This document shows, one piece after another, positions 1-10,539 of a DNA stretch of 50,898 bases; positions within the stretch are counted from its first letter, which is position 1, and the number at the start of each line of letters is the position of its first letter. The position numbers and the translations under genes are program-made. The stretch spans positions 25,817 through 76,714 of the forward strand of contig JAQGDQ010000955.1 in NCBI GenBank assembly GCA_030141605.1. The letters are read 5' to 3'. Under the pieces are notes generated by a model. That model was not told the DNA's origin. It did not search any database and was given only the letters and a program-made list of their open reading frames with translations. This stretch comes from Tubiluchus corallicola. Taxonomy: Eukaryota; Priapulida; Priapulimorpha; Priapulimorphida; Tubiluchidae.

Positions 1-1181
1 GTGACGACCACTGGCACCATTTTTGACTCTCTATGGTGTATTGTATAAAAGAATAAATAGTTTTGTCAGGAATGCGAAATAGGGGTTGTCTTTTACTTTA
101 TCCGAGCACGCCAGAGTTCATCACATGTGGATAAAAACAATTTTTAATACTAATTTTTTAAGGCAAGGGGTTTTTATCCAGACTTTTTTTACCGAGGGTC
201 CTAGTAGTTTGATTAAAACTGATGCTATTTTAGGCCATTATAATTTGTACTTAGAAATGACGAGGACGAACAGGAGGACAAACAAACGTTATTGCTTTTT
301 TTTATAAAAAAACGTGTAAAAATTATTTAGTGGTAATTTCAAAAATAATATTTCTACAAATCACTTACATACATACATATAACGAAAGAATTCAGTAAAC
401 CCCATCCCAGGTATAATAGGAAGAGAGGAGAGGATAATTACCGAAGAGTTCCATTGTCGCTGCAGCTGTACCAATGGGCTAGCCTCAGGTCGTGATACCG
501 TGGGTCCAGTTATCCAGGATCACATCTCAAGAATCAAGAAACCACACTGCTGGGGCTCACGCATTGCAGACTCCACCACCAGAGTGTTAGAAACAAGGAT
601 CCAGGGTCTCGAAACGTCTCCGTTTACTCCTATACTGTAGGAGTCAGCAAATGACGGAGGAAAGGAGAAAAGTTCCTCGTTCCCCGTCTTCAACTAGGCA
701 ACCTCCTTAGGCAGTTCCAAACTCCACCCAACAACCGTCATGATCTACGTGGCCAGATTACGAACACGACGAAGTTTCCTGCATACTAGTAACACTGCCT
801 AGGAACCGTCTGGTTTCCTCTCAGAGAAATTTGATTACACTGAGAACACCAAAACTAGCGAACTCACTATGAGATCTCAAAAGTTATGAGATCTCAAACT
901 TGCTGCCACAAAACGTGTGCTTCCAACGCAGCTTAAAAACCCGTAATGGCGGCAATAAGGAAAAATCACGGTTCAATGCTTTTCCAGGAGCGCGAAAATT
1001 ATCCTGTAACCATTCAAGACATGTGACAGGAAGATCGCCATCAAACAGGGAAAAGGGGAGAGGTATTAAAGGATGGGCAGAAAACCAACCCAAACATAAA
1101 ACAGAAATGAATATTTTATTTGGAGTACAAAATGAACTTTAGCATAATTTTAATACGGACGAGGACGTCTGTGACGTCACA
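1..1181 (-). repeat. 3' LTR of the Gmr1-type element
   Basis: It matches 7668-8848 along its whole length and ends CGTCACA at 1181, after which the two copies diverge completely. It lacks only its first base. Most differences from the other LTR fall in a patch at about 885-945; elsewhere I count roughly a dozen scattered changes and small indels. Confidence 0.93.
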
Positions 1182-1185
1182 GAAG

Positions 1186-1196
1186 CCCTCCCCCAA
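1186..1196 (-). other. Polypurine tract next to the 3' LTR
   Basis: Read on the minus strand this is a purine run (TTGGGGGAGGG) five bases from the 3' LTR. That is the expected place and composition for the plus-strand primer of an LTR retrotransposon. Confidence 0.6.
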
Positions 1197-2104
1197 GAGT
1201 GTGGTAACACTCTTAACCAATGGACGTATTAAAAGTATCTGGAGTGCATTTTGGTACAACATACATACATCATGGACACAATGCCACAGATCCTAACTAC
1301 TATATTGGAACAGGGGTCACAAATCTCTATTACTATTAAAAGTATATACAATAGCACACACAAAAAGAAACAAAAAAAATTGCAACTGACAGGTCATTGA
1401 ACCAATATGAAAAGAATTGGTAATGGTAATGTCAATCATTGCATTACAAAATTACAATATAACTCAAAAGAACGTCACCAAAGTTAAGTACTTGCACAAA
1501 CACAGTTCACAAAATTCTCCTGAGAGAAGCCGAAAGAAGATACCCTAAAATGGTTATATGAATCACATTAAAGGTTAAATGTACATGGTACTAAAAATAC
1601 ACTGCTAGCAGATTTTAACAGTGTGAGTGCTCAATGATCACACTGGGCTTCAACTCAAACATGGATATGTCCTCAAAGCAGGAAATCCTAGCTATGATTA
1701 ACAATAACAATGTCGTCTCACAAACAACAAGAATTGTAACCAAACATCGCTCAACGTCCTTCCATATGAATACAAGAAAGGGTGACTACGATAAGAGCAA
1801 ATTGTGAAGAGTAATTTGTATTTGGTAACAATAAAGTAAGAGAAAAACTCTCACCTACCTAATGACTACACAGTAATACAAATAATTTTCATATTCGTCA
1901 GTGCAGCTAGAATTAGCAACAATAAACATCAACAAAAGCATCTATATACATCACTACTACAAGAATTCAATTACATCAATATATAAATCGTGAAAATGTC
2001 AAGTGACTCAATGTGCGCCAAAAATCAATGTTTAACGCTAAAAGCAAGACTATCAGATATTATGCGATCTAGGAAAGGAAAAAAAAACGTTCTCCATTTT
2101 CGAA
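1197..2104 (-). other. 3' noncoding region of the Gmr1-type element
   Basis: About 900 bases lie between the gag-pol stop and the purine tract. I see no minus-strand frame of useful length and nothing like an envelope gene. The short plus-strand frames appear to be chance. Confidence 0.6.
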
Positions 2105-5100
2105 TCACAAACGCGACAGAGCATCCGCCACTCTGTTTTCACAACCAGGGACATGTTCTATATCAAATGCGTATTCACTTAATTTAAGTGCCCAGTGGCA
2201 TAATCTACGATTTTTCGTTTTCATTTTATCCAAAGCAAGCAAACTGCACTGATCAGTACGAACAGTAAAATGTCGACCTTCCAAGTAGTATCTTAGTTTC
2301 TCAACACTGAACACTACACTCAAACATTCAAGCTCCACCACAGAGTACCTAGTCTCTGGCTGAGTCAACTTGCGACTAATATATGTTATTGGCACTTCAG
2401 CTAACCCGTCTCCCTTATCTTGAGACAGAACAGCCCCTAAACCGATAAAGCTAGCATCAGTGGTTAGGTAAAAGGGCTTAGTAAAGTCTGGTGAATGGAG
2501 TACGGACTCGGAAGATAATGCATCTTGAAGCTGACGAAAGCTACTTTCAGTGGCCTCAGTCCACTCAACTTGGACCGGGGCATACTTTTCAGTAAGAGCA
2601 TGGAGAGGCGCCGCGATGCTACTAAAATGGGGGATAAAACGCCTATAAAAACTGACCATACCCAAAAACCTGCGCACCTGCGTTTTTGTCTGTGGGCGCA
2701 AAAATTGACGTATCCGTTCCACTTTGGATAATTGTGGTTTAAGTCTATTTTTCCCCACTACATATCCCAGGAATTCGACTTCCTGTTGTGCAAAATGACA
2801 TTTTTTAGGTTTAACTGTCACTCCAGCCTTGCGAATGTTGTAAAGTGTGTAATCAACATGCTTTAAATGATCAGTCCAGTTTGGAGATTTAATGATAACA
2901 TCATCAATATACCCACTAGAACAATATGAAACCGGATCTAATATGCGGTCAATAAGAGACTGAGCCGAGGCTGCAGCATTCATTAACCCAAAAGGCATAA
3001 CAGTAAACTCAAATTTACCGAAATTAGTAACAAAGGCTGAAACAGGCTGAGATTCCGGGGCCAATTCAATTTGCCAATAGGCTTTTGACAAATCTAGAGT
3101 TGATATCCACTTTGCGCCATGAAGATCATCAATCATGTCGTCTGGACGTGGTGTTGGATAAGGTGAAAATATTGTTCTCTTGTTCAAGGCTCTGTAGTCA
3201 ACACATGGACGCCACTGGCTAACGCCATCCATAGGAGGCTTGGGAACAACTAGCATTGGAGATGAATACTCGGAATCCGAACGACGAATGACACCCAAAT
3301 CTAACATATCTTTGATTTCTTTACGGATAATATCTAAACGAGCTTGCGGTACTCGATAAGAATGCTGTTGGACAGGGGTCTTGTCATGAAGGTTAATGTA
3401 ATGTTGAACCAATTTTGTTCTGCCGGGAAGATCGGTAAACATCTGGGGGTATGAATGGAATATGTTCCTCATTTGTTCCTTAGCTTCCTCAGATAAATAG
3501 TCAGGCAATTCGACATCCTCCACAGATTGTGTGGCAACTGCAGTTGGGAAAAATGCATACTCTGGAAGATCACAAGCTTCGGTTTTGCCAGAACCTATCT
3601 TGTTACAAGTCTCTTCAACTTCTTGCCAGTTAATAGAAGCATCATCCCTGTCTTCATTGTGTAGAGCCATAAGAACAAGTTCTTCTTCTCTATCAATGTA
3701 AGCTTTAAGTCTGTTAGCATGAAACGTACTTAAGCTTCTCCTACTTCCAGGCTTACCTAGCTTGACTCGATAAGTGCATTCAGAGAGTTTGTCAACTATG
3801 GGGTATGGACCACGCCATGTAGTTGCCATCTTACTACCCTTTTTCATCCGTTGAACAAGGACTTTATCACCAATATTGAAACTACGTTGCTTAGATACAC
3901 GATCAAACCAAGATTTTTGAGCAAGTTTAGCCCTCCTAAGAGAATTGTGTGCATCCTCTAAGGTTTCATCCAATGTGTTTATGATACGGGAGACATAGTC
4001 ATCCACGTCTTCCAGCTCAGGTAGTTTCTCACAGCCCCACCGCTCTTTCAACATAGCTAAAGGGCCCCGAAGTGGGTAACCAAAAACTAATTCATTGGGG
4101 GAGTAATGAGTAGACTCCTGGGGAACTTCACGATAGGCAAACAGAACGAATGGAATAGCCAAATCCCAAGGAAGGTGGGGATGATCTTGAATAAGTTTTC
4201 TGATAGAGGCTTTGAGTGTGGAATTGTATCGTTCAACAAGACCATTGGTTGAAGGGGCATAAGCAGAAGTATAGATACCTTTGACCCCAAGCTGTTCTTC
4301 CAACTGCTGAGTAAGCTTGGAAGTGAACTGAGTTCCTCTATCAGTCAGTATTTCTTTTGGAATGCCATATCTGCAGCAAAATTCTACCAGTTTGTTTAGA
4401 ATAGTTGTTGTTTCAATATTTGGGATGGGATAGCAATCCGGATAACGAGTGGCGTGATCTACAATCACTAAAGCGTACTTATTCCCATCTGGAGTACGAC
4501 TAAGAGGACCTATGATGTCCATGCCAATGCGGAAAAATGGCTGCTTTGGTATTGGTAAAGGACGGAGAGGAAGCCTATCACCTCTCTGTAAACGACCATT
4601 TTTCTGACATGAAGGGCAAGAACGGCAGTAACCCCGCACAGCGTGTTTTATCTTGGGCCAAATGTATTCCATAAGAATACGGTCTGCTGTTTTCCTAATG
4701 CCTAGGTGACCCGCCATTTTGTTATCATGAGCAATTTCAAGGACTTGGCGCCGACGAGATTTAGGAAGAACTAAAAGTTCTCTAGGTTTGCCAGCCTTAG
4801 TGTGCTTACAGAGATAATAAAGCATTCCATCTTTAAGGAAATATCCTTTTCCATTCTGCTCTGCAATTTCAAATGTTGTAGCGTGATCAATGTAGTTTGC
4901 TAATGAAGGGTCATTATGTTGTTCTTGTTTGAGTTGTTCAAACGAGACAGTAATCAACTGAGCCTGCTCTTGTTTGAATTGTTCTAGGTTAGAATGTTCT
5001 TGTGTAGAATATGTACTGTGTTCAAGTTGTTTATGTAACTCTTGATCACGTACTGCTTTAGCCTGCAGTTCTGCAGCTTTTGTACGTGTAACTGCAAAAC

Positions 5101-7024
5101 TATCAGAGATTTGTGGATCGCTAGACAATTTCGATTGTTCGTTGTCTGAGATTTGTGTATTATTTCCAGCTGGGCCTTCATGAAGGTTTGATTCATCATT
5201 GGGTGTAAAAGGCCTCAGTGTAGATAAATAATCATTGCCCAATAGAAGCTCTGCTGGGAGGTCAGACATCACACTAACTGTAAGCCAACCAGCGAAGTTA
5301 GGACCTACAACTTTAATCTCTGCTGTACGACATGGCTCGACATGACCATGCACACATCTAACAGGTTTAGGGTCAGACTTCAGATACTGATCTTTATCAA
5401 CAAAACGTGGGTGGATCATAGAAACTGTGGCACCACTGTCTCTTTGCCCCAAAACAGGAATGTCATTCACAAGAGCCTCAAACATAAACGGTATATTATT
5501 AACTGGAATGTCTTGAAGTTTATTAGAACTAGTGTATGTTGATTCGTGATCACAACTACCAAACAAAGTCTTAACCGGAGTTTTATTTCTGCTGGTTTTG
5601 TTTGCCTTGTTAACAATATTAGTTGCATTTTGCCCATTGTTATTTTGGTGATTGTTCCGCTGTGATGCTTGGCACTCTGGTCTTCTGTGACCAGGCTTAC
5701 CACATTTATAACAAACTATCTTCTGTTTGTCATCAAGTTTATTATCAGAAACGTTTACTAAGGTATTGTTATTGTAAGGTTGTTTCTGAGAAAATTTTCC
5801 TGTTTTCCAAGGAGTAAAAGAGTGATTCCTAGAGTCAGTCTCCTTGGAGCTAATAAATTTGTCAGCTTCCATGGCCATTTCAAGACCATTCTCAAATTCG
5901 TGTCTTTTTAGCCATGTGCGGACATCAGATGTTAAATTATCCATAAACTGTTCCATAGCCATGGCTTCAAAAAGCTTGGAATAGGAATCAACAGCATTAA
6001 TTGCTTCACAGAAATCGGTTAATGCACGAACCACTTTTAACCAATACTGATGACATGTTTCGTTGTGACCCTTAGTAAGAGCCCTAAAGCGTTTCCGGTA
6101 AGCATCTGTTGTTAAAATGTAAGCAGCTAAAAGAGACTTCCTTACATAAGAATAATCTTTAATATGCTCCTTAGGTATTTGCTGATATGCGTCAGCAGCT
6201 CGGCCAGATAGAGCAGGACCTAAAAGGGCAGACCAATTTGCCTCGGGAATATCATTAGATGTAGCACATGATTCAAACCAATTCAAATACCTCTGAATGT
6301 CATCAGAAGATTCACGAAAACCTCGGACTTTCATTCTATTAAATGGGTTGGTAGGTACAACAGAAGTATTTGTCAAAGCCGCACTTCTGTTTAAAAGTTC
6401 TAATTTCCTTAACTCAAATTCCATCTCTTCCTTGCGCATGCGCTCAGCACGTTCACCTTGTTCTTTTTCATGCTGCAAAATGTCACGAACCAAATCGGGA
6501 TTCATACCTTGAAGATTCTCAAGAGAAAACCCAGAAATACCACACTGTTTATCATTACCCCATCCACTGGAGGTAGGAATAACATTTTGTGCAGGTTTAA
6601 GAGCATCTTCTTCAATACCAACACCTTTTCCTGACTGAGAAATCTCCAGCCAAGTAGTAGAGAAAGGATCTTTTGGCTTAACACTTTGAAGAGGTGTACT
6701 AGCCTGGCCAATTTTGGAAGATTCTATAATTCGTTCAGCAACAGAACCAGGAGATCTAATTGATGTATCATGCAATGTGTCAGTTTTATCAGAATTAATA
6801 AATGTTTTTCCCTGTAGAGGAACTTGTTGCATTTTAAGAATATGCTGTTGCGCTTTAATTATATGTTCAATTAATTCTTGCTTACTGACATGCGTAACAT
6901 CGACAAGTAAATGAAGTGTGCTTGCTACCCTGGAAAGTTCATCTTTTTTCATTTTATTCAACCGTGTCTTGTTGTAAATAGTTGCCTCAGCCATTCTGCA
7001 TGAAAACGCACAACTTTTAAACAA
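2105..7024 (-). CDS. Gag-Pol polyprotein, Gmr1 order (Gag-PR-IN-RT-RH)
   Basis: One uninterrupted 1,639-aa frame. The N-terminus has a SAP-like helical motif (about 22-58; Met11 is an alternative start), then a charged coiled-coil stretch (about 174-212) and a capsid part whose second half (about 309-394) looks like a SCAN domain. A CCHC zinc knuckle lies at 438-451 (CX2CX4HX4C). The protease motif is DSGA (529-532), with LLLGND at 593-598. Integrase has H766/H773/C803/C806, then D836, D895 and E931 (DD35E) and a GPY motif near 1072. Only after this come the RT (D1311; YIDD 1372-1375) and RNase H (D1523, E1564 or E1566, D1591). Every catalytic residue I looked for is present, with no stop or frameshift. 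No gag-pol shift is needed, so Gag and Pol are probably separated by proteolysis. Function is inferred from these motifs. Confidence 0.95.
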   Translation of the reverse strand: MFKSCAFSCRMAEATIYNKTRLNKMKKDELSRVASTLHLLVDVTHVSKQELIEHIIKAQQHILKMQQVPLQGKTFINSDKTDTLHDTSIRSPGSVAERIIESSKIGQASTPLQSVKPKDPFSTTWLEISQSGKGVGIEEDALKPAQNVIPTSSGWGNDKQCGISGFSLENLQGMNPDLVRDILQHEKEQGERAERMRKEEMEFELRKLELLNRSAALTNTSVVPTNPFNRMKVRGFRESSDDIQRYLNWFESCATSNDIPEANWSALLGPALSGRAADAYQQIPKEHIKDYSYVRKSLLAAYILTTDAYRKRFRALTKGHNETCHQYWLKVVRALTDFCEAINAVDSYSKLFEAMAMEQFMDNLTSDVRTWLKRHEFENGLEMAMEADKFISSKETDSRNHSFTPWKTGKFSQKQPYNNNTLVNVSDNKLDDKQKIVCYKCGKPGHRRPECQASQRNNHQNNNGQNATNIVNKANKTSRNKTPVKTLFGSCDHESTYTSSNKLQDIPVNNIPFMFEALVNDIPVLGQRDSGATVSMIHPRFVDKDQYLKSDPKPVRCVHGHVEPCRTAEIKVVGPNFAGWLTVSVMSDLPAELLLGNDYLSTLRPFTPNDESNLHEGPAGNNTQISDNEQSKLSSDPQISDSFAVTRTKAAELQAKAVRDQELHKQLEHSTYSTQEHSNLEQFKQEQAQLITVSFEQLKQEQHNDPSLANYIDHATTFEIAEQNGKGYFLKDGMLYYLCKHTKAGKPRELLVLPKSRRRQVLEIAHDNKMAGHLGIRKTADRILMEYIWPKIKHAVRGYCRSCPSCQKNGRLQRGDRLPLRPLPIPKQPFFRIGMDIIGPLSRTPDGNKYALVIVDHATRYPDCYPIPNIETTTILNKLVEFCCRYGIPKEILTDRGTQFTSKLTQQLEEQLGVKGIYTSAYAPSTNGLVERYNSTLKASIRKLIQDHPHLPWDLAIPFVLFAYREVPQESTHYSPNELVFGYPLRGPLAMLKERWGCEKLPELEDVDDYVSRIINTLDETLEDAHNSLRRAKLAQKSWFDRVSKQRSFNIGDKVLVQRMKKGSKMATTWRGPYPIVDKLSECTYRVKLGKPGSRRSLSTFHANRLKAYIDREEELVLMALHNEDRDDASINWQEVEETCNKIGSGKTEACDLPEYAFFPTAVATQSVEDVELPDYLSEEAKEQMRNIFHSYPQMFTDLPGRTKLVQHYINLHDKTPVQQHSYRVPQARLDIIRKEIKDMLDLGVIRRSDSEYSSPMLVVPKPPMDGVSQWRPCVDYRALNKRTIFSPYPTPRPDDMIDDLHGAKWISTLDLSKAYWQIELAPESQPVSAFVTNFGKFEFTVMPFGLMNAAASAQSLIDRILDPVSYCSSGYIDDVIIKSPNWTDHLKHVDYTLYNIRKAGVTVKPKKCHFAQQEVEFLGYVVGKNRLKPQLSKVERIRQFLRPQTKTQVRRFLGMVSFYRRFIPHFSSIAAPLHALTEKYAPVQVEWTEATESSFRQLQDALSSESVLHSPDFTKPFYLTTDASFIGLGAVLSQDKGDGLAEVPITYISRKLTQPETRYSVVELECLSVVFSVEKLRYYLEGRHFTVRTDQCSLLALDKMKTKNRRLCHWALKLSEYAFDIEHVPGCENRVADALSRL

Positions 7025-7652
7025 ATAAGATCACTTTAATCACACTTGCGCGTATGTACACCAAAAAATTATCAAACAGTCATGCATAATGTCAACCACC
7101 GCTTGAAAGGTCGCGCATAATTAATATCCGTACGAAAAGTATATTCTGCTACTGTCAGTAGCATACGACTCGTATGTGCGCCGCACTCAAGAGAGCAGAA
7201 ATAATTCAAGAAAAAGAACAATAGCGGGCGAGCTAAATTATGGGCACTCAACCCCAACCTCAAGGAAAACTAAAAAATGCTCTACAAACAGTCTCAAAAT
7301 TTTATAAGTATGGAACTACACTGGAAATTCCCTACATAGAATTGCGAGCTGTAGGCTTTTCAATTACAGCAAACTTCTAAGCCAATAAATCAAGAACATA
7401 TTTGGACTGAAAATATCAACAAATTTGTCCTATACAGTTAACGAAAGTAATAAATTTGGCTTCCTGGGTCTGTACGCAAAGCTCTAGTTTAACGCAACTA
7501 TATAGCAAAATACTGTATTGTGCTACAAACAGGAAACGATTTCAAAACGTAAACAATTCACGTAAATACATTAAGCACAATTTTAGGCCACTCAGTCATA
7601 AAATCCAGTAACAACCAGTAAACAAACCGTTATCACCAAAAAACTACTGGTA
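7025..7652 (-). other. 5' leader of the Gmr1-type element
   Basis: About 630 bases between primer site and start codon. No frame here looks coding; it presumably holds the transcript leader and packaging sequences. Confidence 0.6.
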
Positions 7653-7665
7653 ACTTCTGACACCA
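7653..7665 (-). other. Primer binding site, tRNA-Leu type
   Basis: On the minus strand the sequence two bases after the 5' LTR is TGGTGTCAGAAGT. It is complementary to the 3' end of eukaryotic tRNA-Leu (ACTTCTGACA plus CCA). The match runs 13 bases and then stops. Confidence 0.8.
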
Positions 7666-7667
7666 AT

Positions 7668-8848
7668 TGTGACGACCACTGGCACCATTTTTGACTCTCT
7701 ATGGTGTATTGTATAAAAGAATAAATAGTTTTGTCAGGAATGCAAAATAGGGGTTGCCTTTTACTTTATCCGAGCACGCCAGAGTTCATCACATGTGGAT
7801 AAAAACAATTTTTAATACTAATTTTTTTTAAGGCAAGGGGTTTTTATCCAGACTTTTTTAACGAGGGTCCTAGTAGTTTGATTAAAACTGATGCTATTTT
7901 AGGCCATTATAATTTGTACTTAGAAATGACGAGGACGAACAGGAGGACAAACAAACGTGATTGCTTTGTTTATAAAAAAACGTGTAAAAATTATTTAGTG
8001 GTAATTTCAAAAATAATATTTCTACAAATCACTTACATACATACATATAACGCAAGAATTCAGTTAACCCCATCCCAGGTATAATAGGAAGAGAGGAGAG
8101 GATAATTACCGAAGAGTTCCATTGTCGCTGCAGCTGTACCAATGGGCTAGCCTCAGGTCGTGATACCGTGGGTCCAGTTATCCAGGATCACATCTCAAGA
8201 ATCAAGAAACCACACTGCTGGGGCTCACGCATTGCAGACTCCACCACCAGGGTGTTAGAAACAAGGATCCAGGGTCTCGAAACGTCTCCGTTTACTCCTA
8301 TACTGTAGGAGTCAGCAAATGACGGAGGAAAGGAGAAAAGTTCCTCGTTCCCAGTCTTCAACTAGGCAACCTCCTTAGGCAGTTCCAAACTCCACCCAAC
8401 AACCGTCATGATCTACGTGGCCAGATTACGAACACGACGAAGTTTCCTGCATACTAGTAACACTGCCTAGGAACCGTCTGGTTTCCTCTCAGAGAAATTT
8501 GATTACACTGAGAACACCAAAACTAGCGAACTCATTATGAGATCTCAAAAGTTACGAGACCTCAAACCTGCTGCAACAAAACGCGTAGCTTCAAAAACAG
8601 CTCAAACCCGCAATGGCGGCAATAAGGAAAAATCACGGTTCAATGCTTTTCCAGGAGCGCGAAAATTATCCTGTAACCATTCAAGACATGTGACAGGAAG
8701 ATCGCCATCAAACAGGGAAAAGGGGAGAGGTATTAAAGGATGGGCAGAAAACCAACCCAAACATAAAAAAGAAATGAATATTTTATTTGGAGTACAAAAT
8801 GAACTTTAGCATAATTTTAATACGGACGAGGACGTCTGTGACGTCACA
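7668..8848 (-). repeat. 5' LTR of the Gmr1-type element
   Basis: 1,181 bases from TGTGACG to CGTCACA, matching 1-1181. Immediately to its left on the plus strand is the primer site, which fixes this as the 5' LTR of a minus-strand element. Beyond 8848 the sequence is unrelated to that beyond 1181. Confidence 0.93.
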
Positions 8849-8999
8849 ACAAGAAAGTATTAACATTATGCACTCTCCAAAAGTTTAGGAAATAAGCCCA
8901 CCTGCTGTCCATCTTGCTAGAACACATGAACTTATGCACATCTGTTCAATGGAAAATAGGATAGGCAGTTAAAAAATGCAACAAAATTTTAAACTTACT

Positions 9000-9112
9000 A
9001 CTTTTGTGGCTCTTCGTGGTGTAGGAGAGAAATCTGCATTCACCTCCATCAGTTCTGAACTCCCCTATTTCAATATCTTCTTTTCTCGCGCATATACTGC
9101 AATAATTAAGAT
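9000..9112 (-). pseudogene. Exon-like fragment, unknown gene
   Basis: On the minus strand this piece follows an acceptor-like TTGCAG and runs to a donor-like GTAAGT. One frame reads SSELMEVNADFSPTPRRATK, which resembles the translated second copy at about 10620-10735 (SSEIAETNVDVSHTSRRAT). The 5' half is in another frame here, so at least one copy carries an indel. I do not recognise the protein. It could be a decayed exon or a shared noncoding repeat that happens to be open. Confidence 0.3.
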
Positions 9113-9261
9113 GTAATTATTACAAATATGCGAATACACTTACTGTGTGAATTGCTCGAGACAAACGCCCAAAGGCAGCCAAGAAAATCTAAACATTATG
9201 CGTTGAAAAAAGTTTTTAAACTTTACTATGTTAACCGTACCTGCTTGTCCTTCTTGCTGGA

Positions 9262-9463
9262 AGGCACTCATCACCGTCCTGTGAATACAAGGAAACCAAC
9301 CACGGTACAAGTTACAAGTCCCGTTGATCCAAAAGTATCTCTACGTCTGTTTGCTTGCATTGCAAGATCTTCTGAAATTTGTGAAGCTTCTTTAAGACGT
9401 CTGTCATCCAGAACCACAATAAGAAATGATTTGTCTCCAGAGACGCTGTTGCTACGAACTCAC
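9262..9463 (-). pseudogene. Exon-like open stretch, unknown
   Basis: The minus strand is open for about 60 codons and ends in two TGA codons. It starts with a hydrophobic run (SFLIVVL), continues with a charged helix-like part, and ends with a second hydrophobic run (TCTVVGFLVF). A donor-like CAG|GTACGG lies just past the stop. There is no obvious Met or promoter and no family match that I can name. It could be a terminal exon, a relic or chance. Confidence 0.22.
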
Positions 9464-10061
9464 CAACAAGCATTTATGACATCATAACCACTTACGTCCG
9501 GATATTAGAGGGAATGTTAGCGATTAATATTAAAATATAGCATTTTTAATTAGAAAAAAACTTATTATAAGGTATAATTTTACAACTTAATCTCGTGCAA
9601 CTTAGTTTTCGGCTGGAAATGGGACGGACACTAAAAACACGCGTAAGAAATGGGAAATTTATATGGCTTTATAAAACTTACTTTAATTAAAGCTGCATCA
9701 ATGGCAGTAATAAGGTAATTAACCTTAGTTATAAAGTAATAAAGTAAATGAAGTAAATAAACGACAGCGGTGGTGACGACCGAAAGATAATTGTAGTGAG
9801 GGAAATGATGACGACAATGGCGACGACAACGACGACGACGGTAACAGAAATTAAGGTGTGGTAACAATCATAACAAAATGGACCTCTAATCGGATTAGAG
9901 ATCTACATACCAACCAAAAAACTGATTCAACAAGAAAACTTTTGAGTCTCGACTGTCCCAGCCCACGCCCATTCCATTACATTTGAGCTAGGGGTCTCTG
10001 TGAGTTTCATGACCCACGGACCTGTGAGTTACGAGTCATTAAGGAAATATTAACGCACAAA

Positions 10062-10098
<37 letters not shown>

Positions 10099-10243
10099 CA
10101 TAATCATAATCATAATCATAATCATAATCATAATCATAATCATAATCATAATCATAATCATAATCATAATCATAATCATAATCATAATCATAATCATAAT
10201 CATAATCATAATCATAATCATAATCATAATCATAATCATAATC

Positions 10244-10316
<73 letters not shown>
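10062..10316 (+). repeat. (AAT)n-(CATAAT)n-(AAT)n microsatellite
   Basis: A core of hexamer CATAAT units is flanked on both sides by pure AAT runs. The hexamer block looks like a variant dimer that expanded inside a trinucleotide array. Confidence 0.95.
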
Positions 10317-10317
<1 letters not shown>

Positions 10318-10539
10318 TGGCCGTATAACAAAAAGATTCTACGATGTAGCAAAGTCTTAATAATTTACTAATACAGTCACTACATGTGGCAAGTCAAGTA
10401 CTGTAAAACTAATGCTTGTTCTTGTTTACTTAAGAAATGACTACTTTTTATGTTCCTGGATCAACGTGACCAACTCATGTCCTCACACACGAGTATGGAC
10501 ATGAAAATTTTAGATGCATAATCACTCGCGATGAACATC

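Larger units (their letters stand above)
1..8848 (-). mobile_element. Gmr1-type Ty3/gypsy LTR retrotransposon, near full length
   Basis: Two ~1.18-kb direct repeats bound an internal region with one long minus-strand gag-pol frame. The LTRs begin TGTGACG and end CGTCACA (7-bp inverted ends); the first T of the left LTR is just outside the window. In element order: 5' LTR (7668-8848), primer binding site, ~630-bp leader, gag-protease-integrase-RT-RNase H (7024 to 2105), ~900-bp 3' noncoding part, purine tract, 3' LTR. Integrase before RT is the hallmark of the Gmr1 lineage; ordinary gypsy elements have RT first. The open frame and similar LTRs suggest fairly recent insertion. The target-site duplication cannot be checked because the left flank is missing; the right flank begins ACAAG. 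Confidence 0.93.
8887..9960 (+). repeat. Diverged direct duplication, copy 1
   Basis: Three segments line up in the same order with 10540-11890: 8887-9155 with about 10540-10800 (shared GTGGCTCTTCGTG and TCTCGCGCATA), 9647-9705 with 11143-11200, and about 9885-9940 with 11832-11885. Similarity is partial, with indels, and simple repeats have grown in between, so the duplication is old. Confidence 0.6.

Noticed and set aside
1197-2104. Possible envelope-like third ORF in the Gmr1-type element
   Set aside because: No minus-strand frame of useful length lies between gag-pol and the 3' LTR.
9128-9487. 119-codon plus-strand frame
   Set aside because: No recognisable domain; it overlaps the more coding-like minus-strand stretch and lacks splice or promoter support.
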